Positions 15,460-24,570 are shown, numbered from the stretch's first letter. The stretch: DNA of 64,000 nucleotides from Pseudanabaena mucicola FACHB-723 (GCF_014696385.1 NZ_JACJQB010000012.1:1-64000); one strand, 5' to 3'. The notes: a model not told the origin generated them from the sequence alone. Program-made: numbers and translations.

Positions 15460-16386
15460 TCATCGATATTGATTGGGATAGCTTACCCTTGCCCCTGCCC
15501 ACAACAACTTTTGCCGCAGGGCTTGGTAATAGGAATATTCTTCACGCAAGACAATAAACTGAGCCTGACAGTCTGACATTTGGATATCCACACGCTGGCC
15601 CGGAAAGATTGAAGTAGCAATTACGCCGTCTGTCCAGAGTTTTAAGCTGAAATCATCCGTTGACAATGGCCAAATACTTACGGTTAGCTTAGGAGGAATC
15701 ACGATTGCCCGACTTGATAGACTTAAGGGACAAATTGGCGTAATTGCGATCGCATGCATTCCTGAATGCACAATTGGGCCATTCGCCGCCACTGTGTAAG
15801 AAGTCGAGCCAGTGGGGGTCGCCACAATCAAACCATCACCATGGTATTGATCCACCACTTCCCCATCTATTTCTAACTCTAATGATGCTGTTACCATGCG
15901 ATCGGGAGATGCGGGCTTCACACACATCTCATTCAGACAGAGAAAAGGCCCCGTGGGTTGCCCCAATCTGCCGCCCAATCCCTCATCAACAGTAACGACC
16001 TTAGCCTCTAGCATCATGCGCCGCTCGATCGCAAATCGATCCGCGAAAAGGCGCTCCCAAATTTCAATGGTATTTTCACATTCCTCAATAGAATGCGTCA
16101 AAAATCCTAGATGACCTCCTACATTAATCGCCAAAATAGGAATTTCTAGTTTCGCCAAATACCTTGCGGCTCCCAAGGTTGCCCCATCACCACCTAACAC
16201 AACTGCTAAGTCAATATCTTGATGCATTGACTCTAAAAATACAGGATAGGGATTGTCCGTTGCCCCCGTAGGGCCGATTAAAACCTTGACTCCTAAAGCT
16301 TCTAACTCATGACTGCATCGCTCTGCCCATGCTTTACCAACTTGACTACCCGACTTGTAGGCGATAATTGCTTTATTAATCTTCAC
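15460..16386 (-). CDS. NAD kinase
   Basis: Phosphorylates NAD to NADP, 308 residues. The GGDG nucleotide motif is present (VVLGGDGATLGAAR, with Ala where Thr is usual), as is the NEMCVKP region (NE-D type). The DGLIVATPTGSTSYTVAANGPIVH signature is complete. Cyanobacteria often have two NAD kinases; which one this is cannot be told. It is a single minus-strand gene with 245 nt of AT-rich upstream DNA, shared with the divergent coiled-coil gene. Confidence 0.94.
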   Translation of the reverse strand: MKINKAIIAYKSGSQVGKAWAERCSHELEALGVKVLIGPTGATDNPYPVFLESMHQDIDLAVVLGGDGATLGAARYLAKLEIPILAINVGGHLGFLTHSIEECENTIEIWERLFADRFAIERRMMLEAKVVTVDEGLGGRLGQPTGPFLCLNEMCVKPASPDRMVTASLELEIDGEVVDQYHGDGLIVATPTGSTSYTVAANGPIVHSGMHAIAITPICPLSLSSRAIVIPPKLTVSIWPLSTDDFSLKLWTDGVIATSIFPGQRVDIQMSDCQAQFIVLREEYSYYQALRQKLLWAGARVSYPNQYR

Positions 16387-16631
16387 AGATATTTCTCAAC
16401 TTGGCACTACATGGTGACAATATATTGTTGACTTTAGCGGAATCTCTTCAAATAAAAGGCTTGATTTACTATTTTCTAAAGTTATTGATGAATAAAATTT
16501 GCGCTAAACCTTGCTAATTGTCGGCTAATTGTTAGGATTTTTTAGCAATTGATGAAAATTAATAGTACAAACAACAAATTTTTAAGATAAAATTTGACAC
16601 TAGGTAAAATTCTTGGTGTGAAGGGTAAGTC

Positions 16632-17774
16632 ATGAGTCAAGCTGGATTTGGCGATTCATCATCACAAGAGAGCATTGAGCCTTCAATGCCAGAGCCGCAA
16701 ACTCCACTTCAGAGTGTATCTGTAAACGTACTCGGTGAGCCAACAACTCTGTTTAATGCCCTGCCACGTCAGGCTTTAGAGCAAGAGTTACAGTTCTGTA
16801 ATGAGCGAACTCAGCAAGCACAGGTTTTATTAAGACAAGCCCAAGAACAGTTGCAACTGTCTCAGCTTGTCATCCAAAGACAGGAAACTCTCACCCAAAC
16901 TTTGCAGTCACGCATTGATCAGTTAGAGCGTGAATTGCAGGATGTGCATACTAACTGCGATGAGTTACGCAATCGCCTCAAACGTCAACAGCATCATACT
17001 TCTCAACTAAAAGCTGCCCTTGAGCGTTGTCTCGACACCTCCACACCCGCCAATAATGAAATGGCAACCTCAGCGCTAGAGTCTTGGTCAGTTGCCAAGT
17101 TGGCTGACGAAAAAATTACTCCCGTTCAATCTAATAACGACGCGCAAATGCAGAATGTCGTCAAGATTGCGCCTGTATATCAGTCCTCTGAACAATTAAC
17201 CGAACAACTAACTGCTCAGTTAACTAGTCAAGAGCAATCGATTAATAATGTCCGCATTAGTGAAGATTCTGCTAATGCAGAGTCGCCACCTGAATCAGAG
17301 AGCGGATCAGCATCGTCAGAATCATCAATCCCTACAAAAGTTCAGCCGATTTCGCCGTTGATCATGCGCCCCCATAAGGCTTATCAAGGTTCACCGATCA
17401 CAGGTTTAAATTTACCGCCACTGCAATCAGCTACCCCAATTGTTGCAGAGCCTGTTCCAGATTCATTGTTTCCCCGATATACTCAATCCGTATCAGAGCG
17501 ACCAGAGCCACCAAATACTCAACCTAGAGAAACTGATGCTTCAATTTCTCCTAGCTCAGGATTGACTAATTCCTCAATGGTATCTACGGTGGCAACCCCT
17601 AAATTTATGCAGTCTTTGTATGGCAATGCCAAGACTAGCGATAACAAAACGAGCGACAATTTGGATAGGGATGAGACAGATCAGGTTGCGATCGCAAATG
17701 CTAGTCCCCGTAAAGCCGTAAATTCTTTGGCGGCTGTGCAACTGCCTCAGTTTCCTCCTTTGCCGCGCCGATGA
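16632..17774 (+). CDS. coiled-coil, proline/serine-rich protein upstream of ruvA
   Basis: 380 residues. A Gln-rich coiled coil occupies about residues 45-140 (LEQELQFCNERTQQAQVLLRQ and onward). The rest is low-complexity, rich in Ser, Pro, Gln and Thr, and ends in a Pro-rich FPPLPRR. The stop overlaps the ruvA start by 4 nt (ATGA), so translation is probably coupled. No enzymatic domain is recognised. Similar proteins occur before ruvA in cyanobacteria as far as I recall. Function unknown. Confidence 0.75.
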   Translation: MSQAGFGDSSSQESIEPSMPEPQTPLQSVSVNVLGEPTTLFNALPRQALEQELQFCNERTQQAQVLLRQAQEQLQLSQLVIQRQETLTQTLQSRIDQLERELQDVHTNCDELRNRLKRQQHHTSQLKAALERCLDTSTPANNEMATSALESWSVAKLADEKITPVQSNNDAQMQNVVKIAPVYQSSEQLTEQLTAQLTSQEQSINNVRISEDSANAESPPESESGSASSESSIPTKVQPISPLIMRPHKAYQGSPITGLNLPPLQSATPIVAEPVPDSLFPRYTQSVSERPEPPNTQPRETDASISPSSGLTNSSMVSTVATPKFMQSLYGNAKTSDNKTSDNLDRDETDQVAIANASPRKAVNSLAAVQLPQFPPLPRR

Positions 17775-18415
17775 TTGGTTTTTTGCGTGGTGCAATTGCC
17801 GCTTGTAAGGCTGCCGACAGTTCTCGAAAAAGTACACCCTCCTATTGGCTCACCCTTGATGTGCAGGGTATTGGTTACGATATTCAAATTACGGCTAGCA
17901 CTGCCAATAAATTGCCAGCCGTAGGTGCAGAAACGCAAATATTTACGCATTTGATTGTGCGTGAAGATCAGATGTCTTTATATGGCTTCCCCACCTTGGC
18001 TGAGCGAGAATTATTTCGCCAACTCATTAGTGTGTCGGGCATTGGTACGCAAGTGGGGTTGGCTTTATTAAATAGTTTAGGTATCCAAGATTTAGTTAAG
18101 GCAATCGTTTCAGGCAATACAAGGGTATTGAGCTTAACCCCAGGGGTCGGCACAAAAACCGCCGAAAGACTAGCTTTAGAATTAAAAACCAAGTTGGCTG
18201 ATGGTCGGTTGGCGCAGGTTGGCACAGTTAGCGCCGTAGGCAATCTTTTGAGTGTGGCACTACAGGAAGAATTAGAAATGACTTTGTTGGCGTTAGGCTA
18301 TACACCTTCAGAAATTAGTAGCGCTCTCACTGCGATCGCAAGTTTGCCAATTTTAGCGAAAACCCAAGATATTGAAGCTTGGATCAAAGAAGCAATCGCA
18401 TGGCTATCTCGATAA
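17771..18415 (+). CDS. Holliday junction branch migration protein RuvA
   Basis: DNA-binding subunit of the RuvAB motor that moves Holliday junctions. The N-terminal OB fold starts MIGFLRG. Two helix-hairpin-helix motifs are visible (FRQLISVSGIGTQVGLALL and LSLTPGVGTKTAERLALELK). The C-terminal domain III (LLALGYTPSEISSAL) contacts RuvB. The length, 214 residues, is normal with a slightly enlarged OB loop (KAADSSRKSTPS). Starts within the stop of the coiled-coil gene. A perfect 13-bp TTC-loop hairpin follows the stop by 5 nt. Confidence 0.96.
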   Translation: MIGFLRGAIAACKAADSSRKSTPSYWLTLDVQGIGYDIQITASTANKLPAVGAETQIFTHLIVREDQMSLYGFPTLAERELFRQLISVSGIGTQVGLALLNSLGIQDLVKAIVSGNTRVLSLTPGVGTKTAERLALELKTKLADGRLAQVGTVSAVGNLLSVALQEELEMTLLALGYTPSEISSALTAIASLPILAKTQDIEAWIKEAIAWLSR

Positions 18416-18420
18416 TCCCT

Positions 18421-18449
18421 ATTGTTGCAGCGCTTCGCGCTGCAACAAT
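18421..18449. repeat. 13-bp hairpin with GCGC-TTC-GCGC core
   Basis: ATTGTTGCAGCGC and its exact complement around a TTC loop, immediately after ruvA. It is the complement orientation of the GCGC-GAA-GCGC core seen elsewhere. Confidence 0.85.
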
Positions 18450-18518
18450 AATTTTGGGAAGGGAGTAGTGATCTTAAGTCTATATAAGCATTTATACGGG
18501 GCAGAGCAAGCTTGATTT

Positions 18519-18550
18519 AACATAGAATTTGCGATCGCAAATTCTATGTT
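18519..18550. promoter_or_regulatory. perfect 32-nt palindrome centred on HIP1
   Basis: AACATAGAATTTGCGA and its exact complement meet with no loop. The centre is the HIP1 octamer GCGATCGC. It ends 34 nt before the first gene of the oxidase operon. It could be an operator, a cruciform or a leader hairpin. Confidence 0.6.
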
Positions 18551-18557
18551 GTTAAGT

Positions 18558-18583
18558 ATTGACAAATAACATTGACAAATAAC
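18558..18583 (+). promoter_or_regulatory. tandem 13-nt repeat at the oxidase operon start
   Basis: ATTGACAAATAAC is exactly repeated twice, head to tail, ending 1 nt before the ATG at 18585. It occupies the place of a Shine-Dalgarno site, and no GGAG-type sequence is present. It could bind a regulator or be the result of a recent duplication. Confidence 0.6.
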
Positions 18584-18584
18584 T

Positions 18585-19085
18585 ATGTTGGAATCTCTTC
18601 CACCGTTAAACGACCATAATTTACCCTATCCAGACACAATTCATCCGATTGTGGTGCATTTCGTGATTGCGATGGTTCTTTTTGCCGTAGTATGCGATGC
18701 GATCGGCTACTTCACTCGTAATTTCCGCCTATACGAAGTCAGTTGGTGGAATTTGTTTTTTGCCACTATTTCGATTTTTATCGCGATTATTTTTGGACAA
18801 ATTGAAGCAGGGCTTGCTGAACCCTATGCGGGTGTCGCATCAACTTTAAACTTACATACCATCATCGGTTGGTCACTTTCAGGCATCATTGCCGCGATTA
18901 CAGGATGGCGATATGTGCTGCGTATACGCGATCCTCAATATTTGCCCCTCTCGTTTCTTGGTGCGGGTGTCGTTTTAACAGCGATAGTTCTCTTCCAAAT
19001 CTATCTTGGTGATTTGCTGGTGTGGGTGTATGGACTGCATACAGTGCCAGTTGTTGAAGCTTTAAAGGAGTCAGGCTTAAAATGA
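18585..19085 (+). CDS. DUF2231 membrane protein 1 of oxidase operon
   Basis: 166 residues with four hydrophobic helices and the N-terminal HPIVVHFVIAM motif typical of DUF2231, whose conserved histidines could hold heme or metal. First gene of a five-gene tight cluster leading into oxidase subunits. The second DUF2231 gene overlaps its stop by 4 nt. DUF2231 genes occur with alternative oxidase operons in cyanobacteria; a role in quinol or heme handling is inference. There is no Shine-Dalgarno at the start, which lies just after a tandem 13-nt repeat. Confidence 0.82.
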   Translation: MLESLPPLNDHNLPYPDTIHPIVVHFVIAMVLFAVVCDAIGYFTRNFRLYEVSWWNLFFATISIFIAIIFGQIEAGLAEPYAGVASTLNLHTIIGWSLSGIIAAITGWRYVLRIRDPQYLPLSFLGAGVVLTAIVLFQIYLGDLLVWVYGLHTVPVVEALKESGLK

Positions 19086-19681
19086 ATCCAGATTTAATTA
19101 CTCAACTAGGTAGTCAAATCGGCGCAAATGGTTTGCCCTACGTTGTGCCGATCCATCCCAACCTTGTGCATATGACCCTTGGTTTGTTTATCGTTGCGAT
19201 CGGATTTGATATTGTTGGTGTCTTTTTTGTCATCGAAAAGCCCCTCTTTAAATTTCTGGCGATCCCCGCCGCCCGCTCCAACTTTTTTGACGTGGGTTGG
19301 TACAACATGATCGCCGCATCGGTGATTACCTTTTTTACGGTGGCGGCAGGTTTCTACGAAATCCTTCTCGCTACCCCCGACCCCAATGTCAAAAGTGCTT
19401 GGGGTTTGCAAGCTATGGAAACGATGATCTGGCATGGTGTGGGTGGGGTTTTATTACTAGCACTGATTGTCGGCATGACAATATGGAGAGGATTTCAGCG
19501 TTTTCTATGGCGCAAGGATATGGCGCAGCAGGTGCAATGGAGTTATTTGCTGACGGGATTATTTATATTCGTGATCATGTTTGCCCACGGCACTTTAGGC
19601 GCACAGCTTGCCTCTGAATTTGGTGTACACATCACTGCCGATCGCCTGTTACGCATGGGTCAAGATCTTAATTCGCTATAG
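19082..19681 (+). CDS. DUF2231 membrane protein 2 of oxidase operon
   Basis: 199 residues, with four to five hydrophobic helices and a VPIHPNLVHMTLGLF motif matching the HPxxVH of its neighbour. It is longer, with an inserted EKPLFKFLAIPAARSNFFD region. It has diverged strongly from the first copy, so the pair is probably a heterodimer kept together and not a recent duplication. Translationally coupled to the first gene (ATGA overlap) and 8 nt from subunit II. Confidence 0.82.
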   Translation: MNPDLITQLGSQIGANGLPYVVPIHPNLVHMTLGLFIVAIGFDIVGVFFVIEKPLFKFLAIPAARSNFFDVGWYNMIAASVITFFTVAAGFYEILLATPDPNVKSAWGLQAMETMIWHGVGGVLLLALIVGMTIWRGFQRFLWRKDMAQQVQWSYLLTGLFIFVIMFAHGTLGAQLASEFGVHITADRLLRMGQDLNSL

Positions 19682-19689
19682 GAATAACC

Positions 19690-20595
19690 ATGAAATTTCG
19701 CACAATTTTAACCTTAGGTGGAATTGCGATCGCGATCGCATTCATCAGTCTCTGGATGGGACAAGCCGCCTATACATGGTTCCCGCCCCAAGCTTCGGCA
19801 GAATCAATATTAGTTGATAACCTATTTAGCTTTTTGGTGACATTAGGAACCTTTATTTTTCTGGGTGTCGTTGGCACTGTGACCTATTCCATCTTGTTTC
19901 AACGTGCCGAGAAATATGACTATAGTGATGGTCCTCACATTGAGGGAAATGTCAAATTAGAGATCATCTGGACAGCGATTCCCCTTGCCTTGGTGATTTG
20001 GATCGCGGCTTATAGCTATCAAATCTATGATCAAATGTCGATTTTAGGGCCAATGCATCATTCGCACCATGGAGCGATGATGGCGGCGGCTGATGCGTCT
20101 GAAATTAGCGATTCTAAAACCGCAGAAGTTGAAAAAATCCAAGTCCTAGCGCGGCAATGGTCATGGGAATTTCGTTATGGCAATGGAACATCCAATGTCA
20201 GCAGTACAGAATTACATTTACCCAACAATCGCAGAATTAAGCTTGTCCTCCATTCCGAAGATGTGCTGCATGGCTTGTTTATTCCTGCCTTTCGCGTAAA
20301 GCAAGATGTAATTCCGGGGCATGATATTGATTTTGAATTTACGCCTATTCTTGAAGGCAAATATCGCTTGCGGGATTCTGAATATAGCGGTACTTATTTT
20401 GCATCTATGCAAACCGATGTGGTGGTGGAATCGCCCGAAGCCTATCAGAAATGGTTAGCGGATGCTGCTAGTACCACTCCTGTCGCGGCTTACAATCCTG
20501 CGGCTAGTGAATATGCCAAACGCGCCAATGCGAATAATTGGGCAACGGTTATCCCTGCGGCTCCGCCTGTAGTGAATTATTCAAGTTCTAATTAA
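19690..20595 (+). CDS. heme-copper oxidase subunit II, CuA ligands lost (ARTO type)
   Basis: 301 residues. An N-terminal lipobox-free hydrophobic segment, two transmembrane helices (about 45-70 and 90-110) and a cupredoxin domain (about 150-250). His194 (DVLHGLFIPAFRVKQD) is retained, but the CuA loop reads DSEYSGTYFASM at 229-240. Both cysteines (Asp229, Ser233) and the second histidine (Phe237) are replaced; only Met240 remains. The protein therefore cannot hold CuA, as known for the cyanobacterial alternative respiratory terminal oxidase, which is thought to take electrons from quinol. A His-rich stretch (HHSHHG, 123-128) lies before the cupredoxin domain. Confidence 0.92.
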   Translation: MKFRTILTLGGIAIAIAFISLWMGQAAYTWFPPQASAESILVDNLFSFLVTLGTFIFLGVVGTVTYSILFQRAEKYDYSDGPHIEGNVKLEIIWTAIPLALVIWIAAYSYQIYDQMSILGPMHHSHHGAMMAAADASEISDSKTAEVEKIQVLARQWSWEFRYGNGTSNVSSTELHLPNNRRIKLVLHSEDVLHGLFIPAFRVKQDVIPGHDIDFEFTPILEGKYRLRDSEYSGTYFASMQTDVVVESPEAYQKWLADAASTTPVAAYNPAASEYAKRANANNWATVIPAAPPVVNYSSSN

Positions 20596-20614
20596 ATTTC
20601 TTAATTTATAAATC

Positions 20615-22291
20615 ATGGCAAATATCTCTACTGATGCGATCGCTGATACTCGTCCCCCAGAGAAACCCGAAGACTGGCGGCGATTTTTTGGATTTAGTAC
20701 CGATCATAAAGTGATTGGGATTCAGTACATTGTTACTTCCTTTTTCTTTTTTCTCATTGGTGGTGTTCTCGCGATGGTGATAAGGGGCGAACTGATTACC
20801 CCTGAATCGGATCTCGTCGATCGCGCTGTGTATAACTCAATGTTCACGATGCACGGCACGATCATGCTGTTTCTCTGGACATTTCCCGTACTTTTAGGAA
20901 TATCCAATTACTTAGTGCCATTGATGATCGGCGCTCGTGATATGGCTTTCCCAAAGTTAAATGCTGTTGCCTTTTGGATGGTTCCTGTATTTGGAGTAAT
21001 CCTGATGGCAAGCTTCTTTGTGCCTGGGGGATCTTCGCAATCGGGCTGGTGGGCTTATCCTCCTGTAAGTTTGCAAAATCCTACGGGAAATATTGTTAAT
21101 GGTCAGTTCCTGTGGTTAGTTGCAGTCGCTATTTCGGGTGTAGCTTCGATTATGGGTGCGATTAACTTCGTGACTACCATTTTCCGAATGAGGACTACGG
21201 GCATGACTTGGTTCAAAATGCCTGTGTTTGTCTGGACAGTCCTTGCCGCGCAAATCATTCAGCTAATTGGATTGCCAGCCCTCACCGCAGGAGCCGTGAT
21301 GCTCTTGTCTGACTTGACCTTTGGGACGAGCTTTTTCGATCCCGCTAAAGGCGGCGATCCCGTTCTCTTTCAACATTTTTTCTGGTTCTATTCCCATCCT
21401 GCGGTCTATGTGATTGCTTTGCCAGTGTTTGGGATTTTCTCCGAGATTTTCCCTGTCTATGCGCGTAAGCCTCTCTTTGGTTACAAAGTCGTGGCGGTGT
21501 CTTCCTTAATCATTACAGGATTAAGTGGCATTGTCTGGGTGCATCATATGTTTGCCAGTGGCACGCCTAGCTGGATGCGGATGCTCTTTATGGCGACGAC
21601 AATGTTGATTTCTGTACCGACAGGGATCAAGGTTTTCGCTTGGGTAGCGACGATCTGGGGCGGCAAAATCAAGCTAACTACGGCGATGCTATTTGGCTTA
21701 GGTGCGATGGTAATGTTTGTATTCGCTGGAATTACAGGCATCATGCTGGCTTCTGTTCCCGTTGATATTCATGTGAATAATACTTACTTTGTGGTCGGAC
21801 ATTTCCATTATGTAATTTACGGCGCAGTGGTAATGGGAATCTACGCAGCGCTGTATCATTGGTTCCCCAAAATGACAGGCAGAATGTATTCCGAAGGTTT
21901 AGGAAAGCTCCATTTCATCCTTACCTTTATCGGTACAAATGCCTGTTTCTTTCCGATGCATCCCCTTGGTTTGCAAGGAATGCCCCGTCGCGTTGCCTCC
22001 TACGATCCAGAGTTTGCTTTCTGGAATGTGATTGCTAGTTTAGGCGGATTTCTCTTAGGAGTATCGACATTACCATTCTTGCTTAACATGATTGGCTCTT
22101 GGGTACAGGGAGACAAAGCTCCCAAAAATCCTTGGCGGGCGATCGGTTTGGAATGGCTAGTTTCTTCGCCGCCATCCCATGAGAACTTTGAAGAGTTACC
22201 GATTGTAATTTCGGAACCCTACGGCTATGGCAAAGATGAACCCTTAGTTTCTAATCCTGATAAGTTGGAGATAAATCATGCAACCAGTTGA
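20615..22291 (+). CDS. heme-copper oxidase subunit I (CtaD-like, ARTO)
   Basis: Catalytic subunit, 558 residues and about 12 helices. The low-spin heme His lies in TMHGTIMLFLW. CuB and high-spin ligands lie in FYSHPAVYVIALP, WVHHMFASG and VGHFHYV. The HPAVY context includes the His-Tyr pair with the right spacing (HPxVY). It reduces oxygen to water in the membrane. Lies 19 nt after subunit II and overlaps subunit III by 14 nt, so it is one transcript. With the CuA-less subunit II this is probably a quinol oxidase. Confidence 0.95.
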   Translation: MANISTDAIADTRPPEKPEDWRRFFGFSTDHKVIGIQYIVTSFFFFLIGGVLAMVIRGELITPESDLVDRAVYNSMFTMHGTIMLFLWTFPVLLGISNYLVPLMIGARDMAFPKLNAVAFWMVPVFGVILMASFFVPGGSSQSGWWAYPPVSLQNPTGNIVNGQFLWLVAVAISGVASIMGAINFVTTIFRMRTTGMTWFKMPVFVWTVLAAQIIQLIGLPALTAGAVMLLSDLTFGTSFFDPAKGGDPVLFQHFFWFYSHPAVYVIALPVFGIFSEIFPVYARKPLFGYKVVAVSSLIITGLSGIVWVHHMFASGTPSWMRMLFMATTMLISVPTGIKVFAWVATIWGGKIKLTTAMLFGLGAMVMFVFAGITGIMLASVPVDIHVNNTYFVVGHFHYVIYGAVVMGIYAALYHWFPKMTGRMYSEGLGKLHFILTFIGTNACFFPMHPLGLQGMPRRVASYDPEFAFWNVIASLGGFLLGVSTLPFLLNMIGSWVQGDKAPKNPWRAIGLEWLVSSPPSHENFEELPIVISEPYGYGKDEPLVSNPDKLEINHATS

Positions 22292-22892
22292 TACTTCTAT
22301 TGGTGACAATCCCATTCTGGAAGTTACCCACGAATCTGTCCATAGTGAGCATCCCGATAATCGGCTATTTGGCTTTGTCGTCTTCCTCCTTTCCGAAAGC
22401 GTCATCTTCTTGAGCTTTTTTACTGCCTACATTGTCTATAAAACTACCGCCCTCAATTGGCTTCCTGATGGTGTCACTGGGCTAGAAATTCGCGAACCTG
22501 CAATTAACACTGTGATTTTGGTTTCCAGCAGTTTCACCATCTACATCGCTGAGAAATTTCTCCATAAAAAGCAACTGTGGGGATTTCGCGCCTTTTGGCT
22601 CCTAACGATCGCTATGGGTAGTTACTTCCTCTATGGTCAAGCCGTGGAATGGAGTGGTTTAGCCTTTGGCTTCGGGGATGGCGTGTTTGGTGGTAGTTTC
22701 TATTTGCTGACGGGCTTTCATGGTCTACACGTTTTAACAGGTGTGCTGTTGCAGCTAATCATGTTGGTGCGATCGTTCTTTCCCAATGAATATGACAAGG
22801 GTTTATACGGCATTGAGGCAACTTCGCTATTTTGGCACTTTGTTGATGTGATTTGGATTGCATTGTTTACGCTGATTTATGTCTGGCAATAG
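22278..22892 (+). CDS. heme-copper oxidase subunit III (CtaE-like, ARTO)
   Basis: 204 residues, five to six hydrophobic helices, with family marks FFTAYIVYK, LTGFHGLHVLTGVLLQ and the C-terminal SLFWHFVDVIWIALFTLIYVW. The start overlaps the end of subunit I by 14 nt, indicating coupled translation. A 16-bp TTC-loop hairpin directly follows its stop and separates it from the GMC flavoprotein gene. Confidence 0.93.
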   Translation: MQPVDTSIGDNPILEVTHESVHSEHPDNRLFGFVVFLLSESVIFLSFFTAYIVYKTTALNWLPDGVTGLEIREPAINTVILVSSSFTIYIAEKFLHKKQLWGFRAFWLLTIAMGSYFLYGQAVEWSGLAFGFGDGVFGGSFYLLTGFHGLHVLTGVLLQLIMLVRSFFPNEYDKGLYGIEATSLFWHFVDVIWIALFTLIYVWQ

Positions 22893-22925
22893 TTTGTAGA
22901 TAGTGCTTCGCACCATCTACAAACT
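22891..22925. repeat. 16-bp hairpin, TTC loop
   Basis: AGTTTGTAGATAGTGC pairs with its complement apart from one wobble, with a TTC loop, beginning at the subunit III stop. It may attenuate or process the transcript before the GMC gene. Confidence 0.8.
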
Positions 22926-22948
22926 TCAAATATATGAGGGAAAATCCA

Positions 22949-24460
22949 ATGATTATTGATGACAATTATTACGATGTGATTATTGTGGGGACTGGTGCGG
23001 GGGGAGGAACTCTTGCCTATAAACTCGCTTCTACAGGCAAGAAAATCCTGATTCTGGAACGTGGTGATTTTATGCCTCTCGAAGAACAGAATCGCAGCAA
23101 TATCGATATCTTTCAGCGCGATCGCTATCATGCTCCTGAACAATGGTACGACCACACAGGCGAGCCATTTTCACCGCAAACTAACTATGCGATCGGGGGC
23201 AATACCAAAATCTATGGCTCGGCTCTCTTGCGGCGGCGCGAAAAGGACTTTGAGGCAGTCACTCATCAAGCGGGAATTTCCCCAGAATGGTGCGTGAAGT
23301 ATGACGAATTTGAGCCTTATTACACCGAAGCGGAAAATCTCTATAAGGTGCATGGCGAGACAAATTCCGATAGCACCGAACCAACTCACAGCACTGATTA
23401 TCCCTATGCTGCGGTGAGTCATGAACCTGAAATTCAGAAAATCTATGAGGCGATCGCAAATCAAGGTTTGCATCCATCGACAATTCCCCTCGGCTTGACC
23501 CGTAAAGAGGATGACCCCACTAGCGACTCTGAAGAAAGTTGCCTCGTCCCTTCCTTGAAGTCTGCCAATGTCACCTTAAAAACCCAAGCCAAAGTAATCA
23601 GTCTCCATACCAATCCATCGGGGCGATCGGTAAAGGGAGTAGAAGCGGAAGTGGGCGGACAGTCCTATCTCTTTTTAGGTGATATCGTTGTGCTTGCCTG
23701 TGGCGCAATCAATTCGGCGGCGTTACTGTTGCGATCGGCAAATGATTCCCATCCCAAAGGACTTGCCAATAGCTCCGATCAAGTGGGGCGGAACTTGATG
23801 AAAAGCCTGTTGTCATCCGTAGTTCAACTCAGCACGAAGCCCAATAATGGCTCCTTCCAAAAATCGATTTATGTAAATGATTTCTATTGGGGTGATGCGG
23901 ATTTTCCCTATCCAATGGGACATATTCAGAACTCTGGCGGACTACTCACCGACATCATTTTTGCGGAATCGCCACCTGTATTCTCTATTGTTGCCAAGCT
24001 CATGCCTAACTTCGGACTGAAGCAGTTAGCCACTCATTCCATCGGTTGGTGGGCGCAAACGGAGGATCTGCCAGACTCAAATAATCGGGTGCGTTGGGAA
24101 AACAACAAAATCCATATCGATTACAATCCCAACAATACGGAAGCCCACGATCGCCTAATTTATCGGTGGACTGATGTTTTAAAAAATATCGAGAAGTCCC
24201 TAGCTGGCTTCCGTACTGGTTTCATGCATCCCCGTTCTGAGTCGCCGTTGCAAGTGGTCGCCAATCAATGCGGAACCTGTCGCTTTGGTGATGATCCTCT
24301 AACTTCCGTTTTAGATCGCGATTGCCGCGCCCACGATCTCGATAATCTCTACGTTGTAGATGGCAGTTTCTTTCCATCTAATGCGGCGGTGAGTCCTGCT
24401 TTGACGATTATTGCTAATGCTCTAAGAGTAGGCGATCGGTTAATTGAAAGATTGAGATAA
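22949..24460 (+). CDS. GMC-family FAD oxidoreductase linked to the oxidase operon
   Basis: About 503 residues. The FAD dinucleotide motif is IIVGTGAGGGTLAYKLA at the N-terminus, and the C-terminal GMC signature runs from NQCGTCRFGDDP to NLYVVDGSFFP and NAAVSPALTI. In many members the first of these begins with His, here Asn. No signal peptide. I choose the ATG at 22949 because GAGGG lies 8 nt upstream; an ATG at 22934 is possible. Located 56 nt after the oxidase genes on the same strand. It may feed electrons from an alcohol or sugar acid to quinone, but the substrate is unknown. Confidence 0.85.
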   Translation: MIIDDNYYDVIIVGTGAGGGTLAYKLASTGKKILILERGDFMPLEEQNRSNIDIFQRDRYHAPEQWYDHTGEPFSPQTNYAIGGNTKIYGSALLRRREKDFEAVTHQAGISPEWCVKYDEFEPYYTEAENLYKVHGETNSDSTEPTHSTDYPYAAVSHEPEIQKIYEAIANQGLHPSTIPLGLTRKEDDPTSDSEESCLVPSLKSANVTLKTQAKVISLHTNPSGRSVKGVEAEVGGQSYLFLGDIVVLACGAINSAALLLRSANDSHPKGLANSSDQVGRNLMKSLLSSVVQLSTKPNNGSFQKSIYVNDFYWGDADFPYPMGHIQNSGGLLTDIIFAESPPVFSIVAKLMPNFGLKQLATHSIGWWAQTEDLPDSNNRVRWENNKIHIDYNPNNTEAHDRLIYRWTDVLKNIEKSLAGFRTGFMHPRSESPLQVVANQCGTCRFGDDPLTSVLDRDCRAHDLDNLYVVDGSFFPSNAAVSPALTIIANALRVGDRLIERLR

Positions 24461-24489
24461 TTACATATCTCGCTTAATTTCATAGTATA

Positions 24490-24516
24490 GGGTGTTTGAG
24501 ATGATTCTAAATACCC
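24490..24516. repeat. 8-bp hairpin after the GMC gene
   Basis: GGGTGTTT and AAATACCC pair (one G-T wobble) around an 11-nt loop, between the GMC gene and the restriction gene. A weak terminator at best, as no T-run follows. Confidence 0.35.
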
Positions 24517-24570
24517 TTACTTAGAGCAAATTCAAAACAAAACACAAGCATTACATAGAGGATTTTCATC

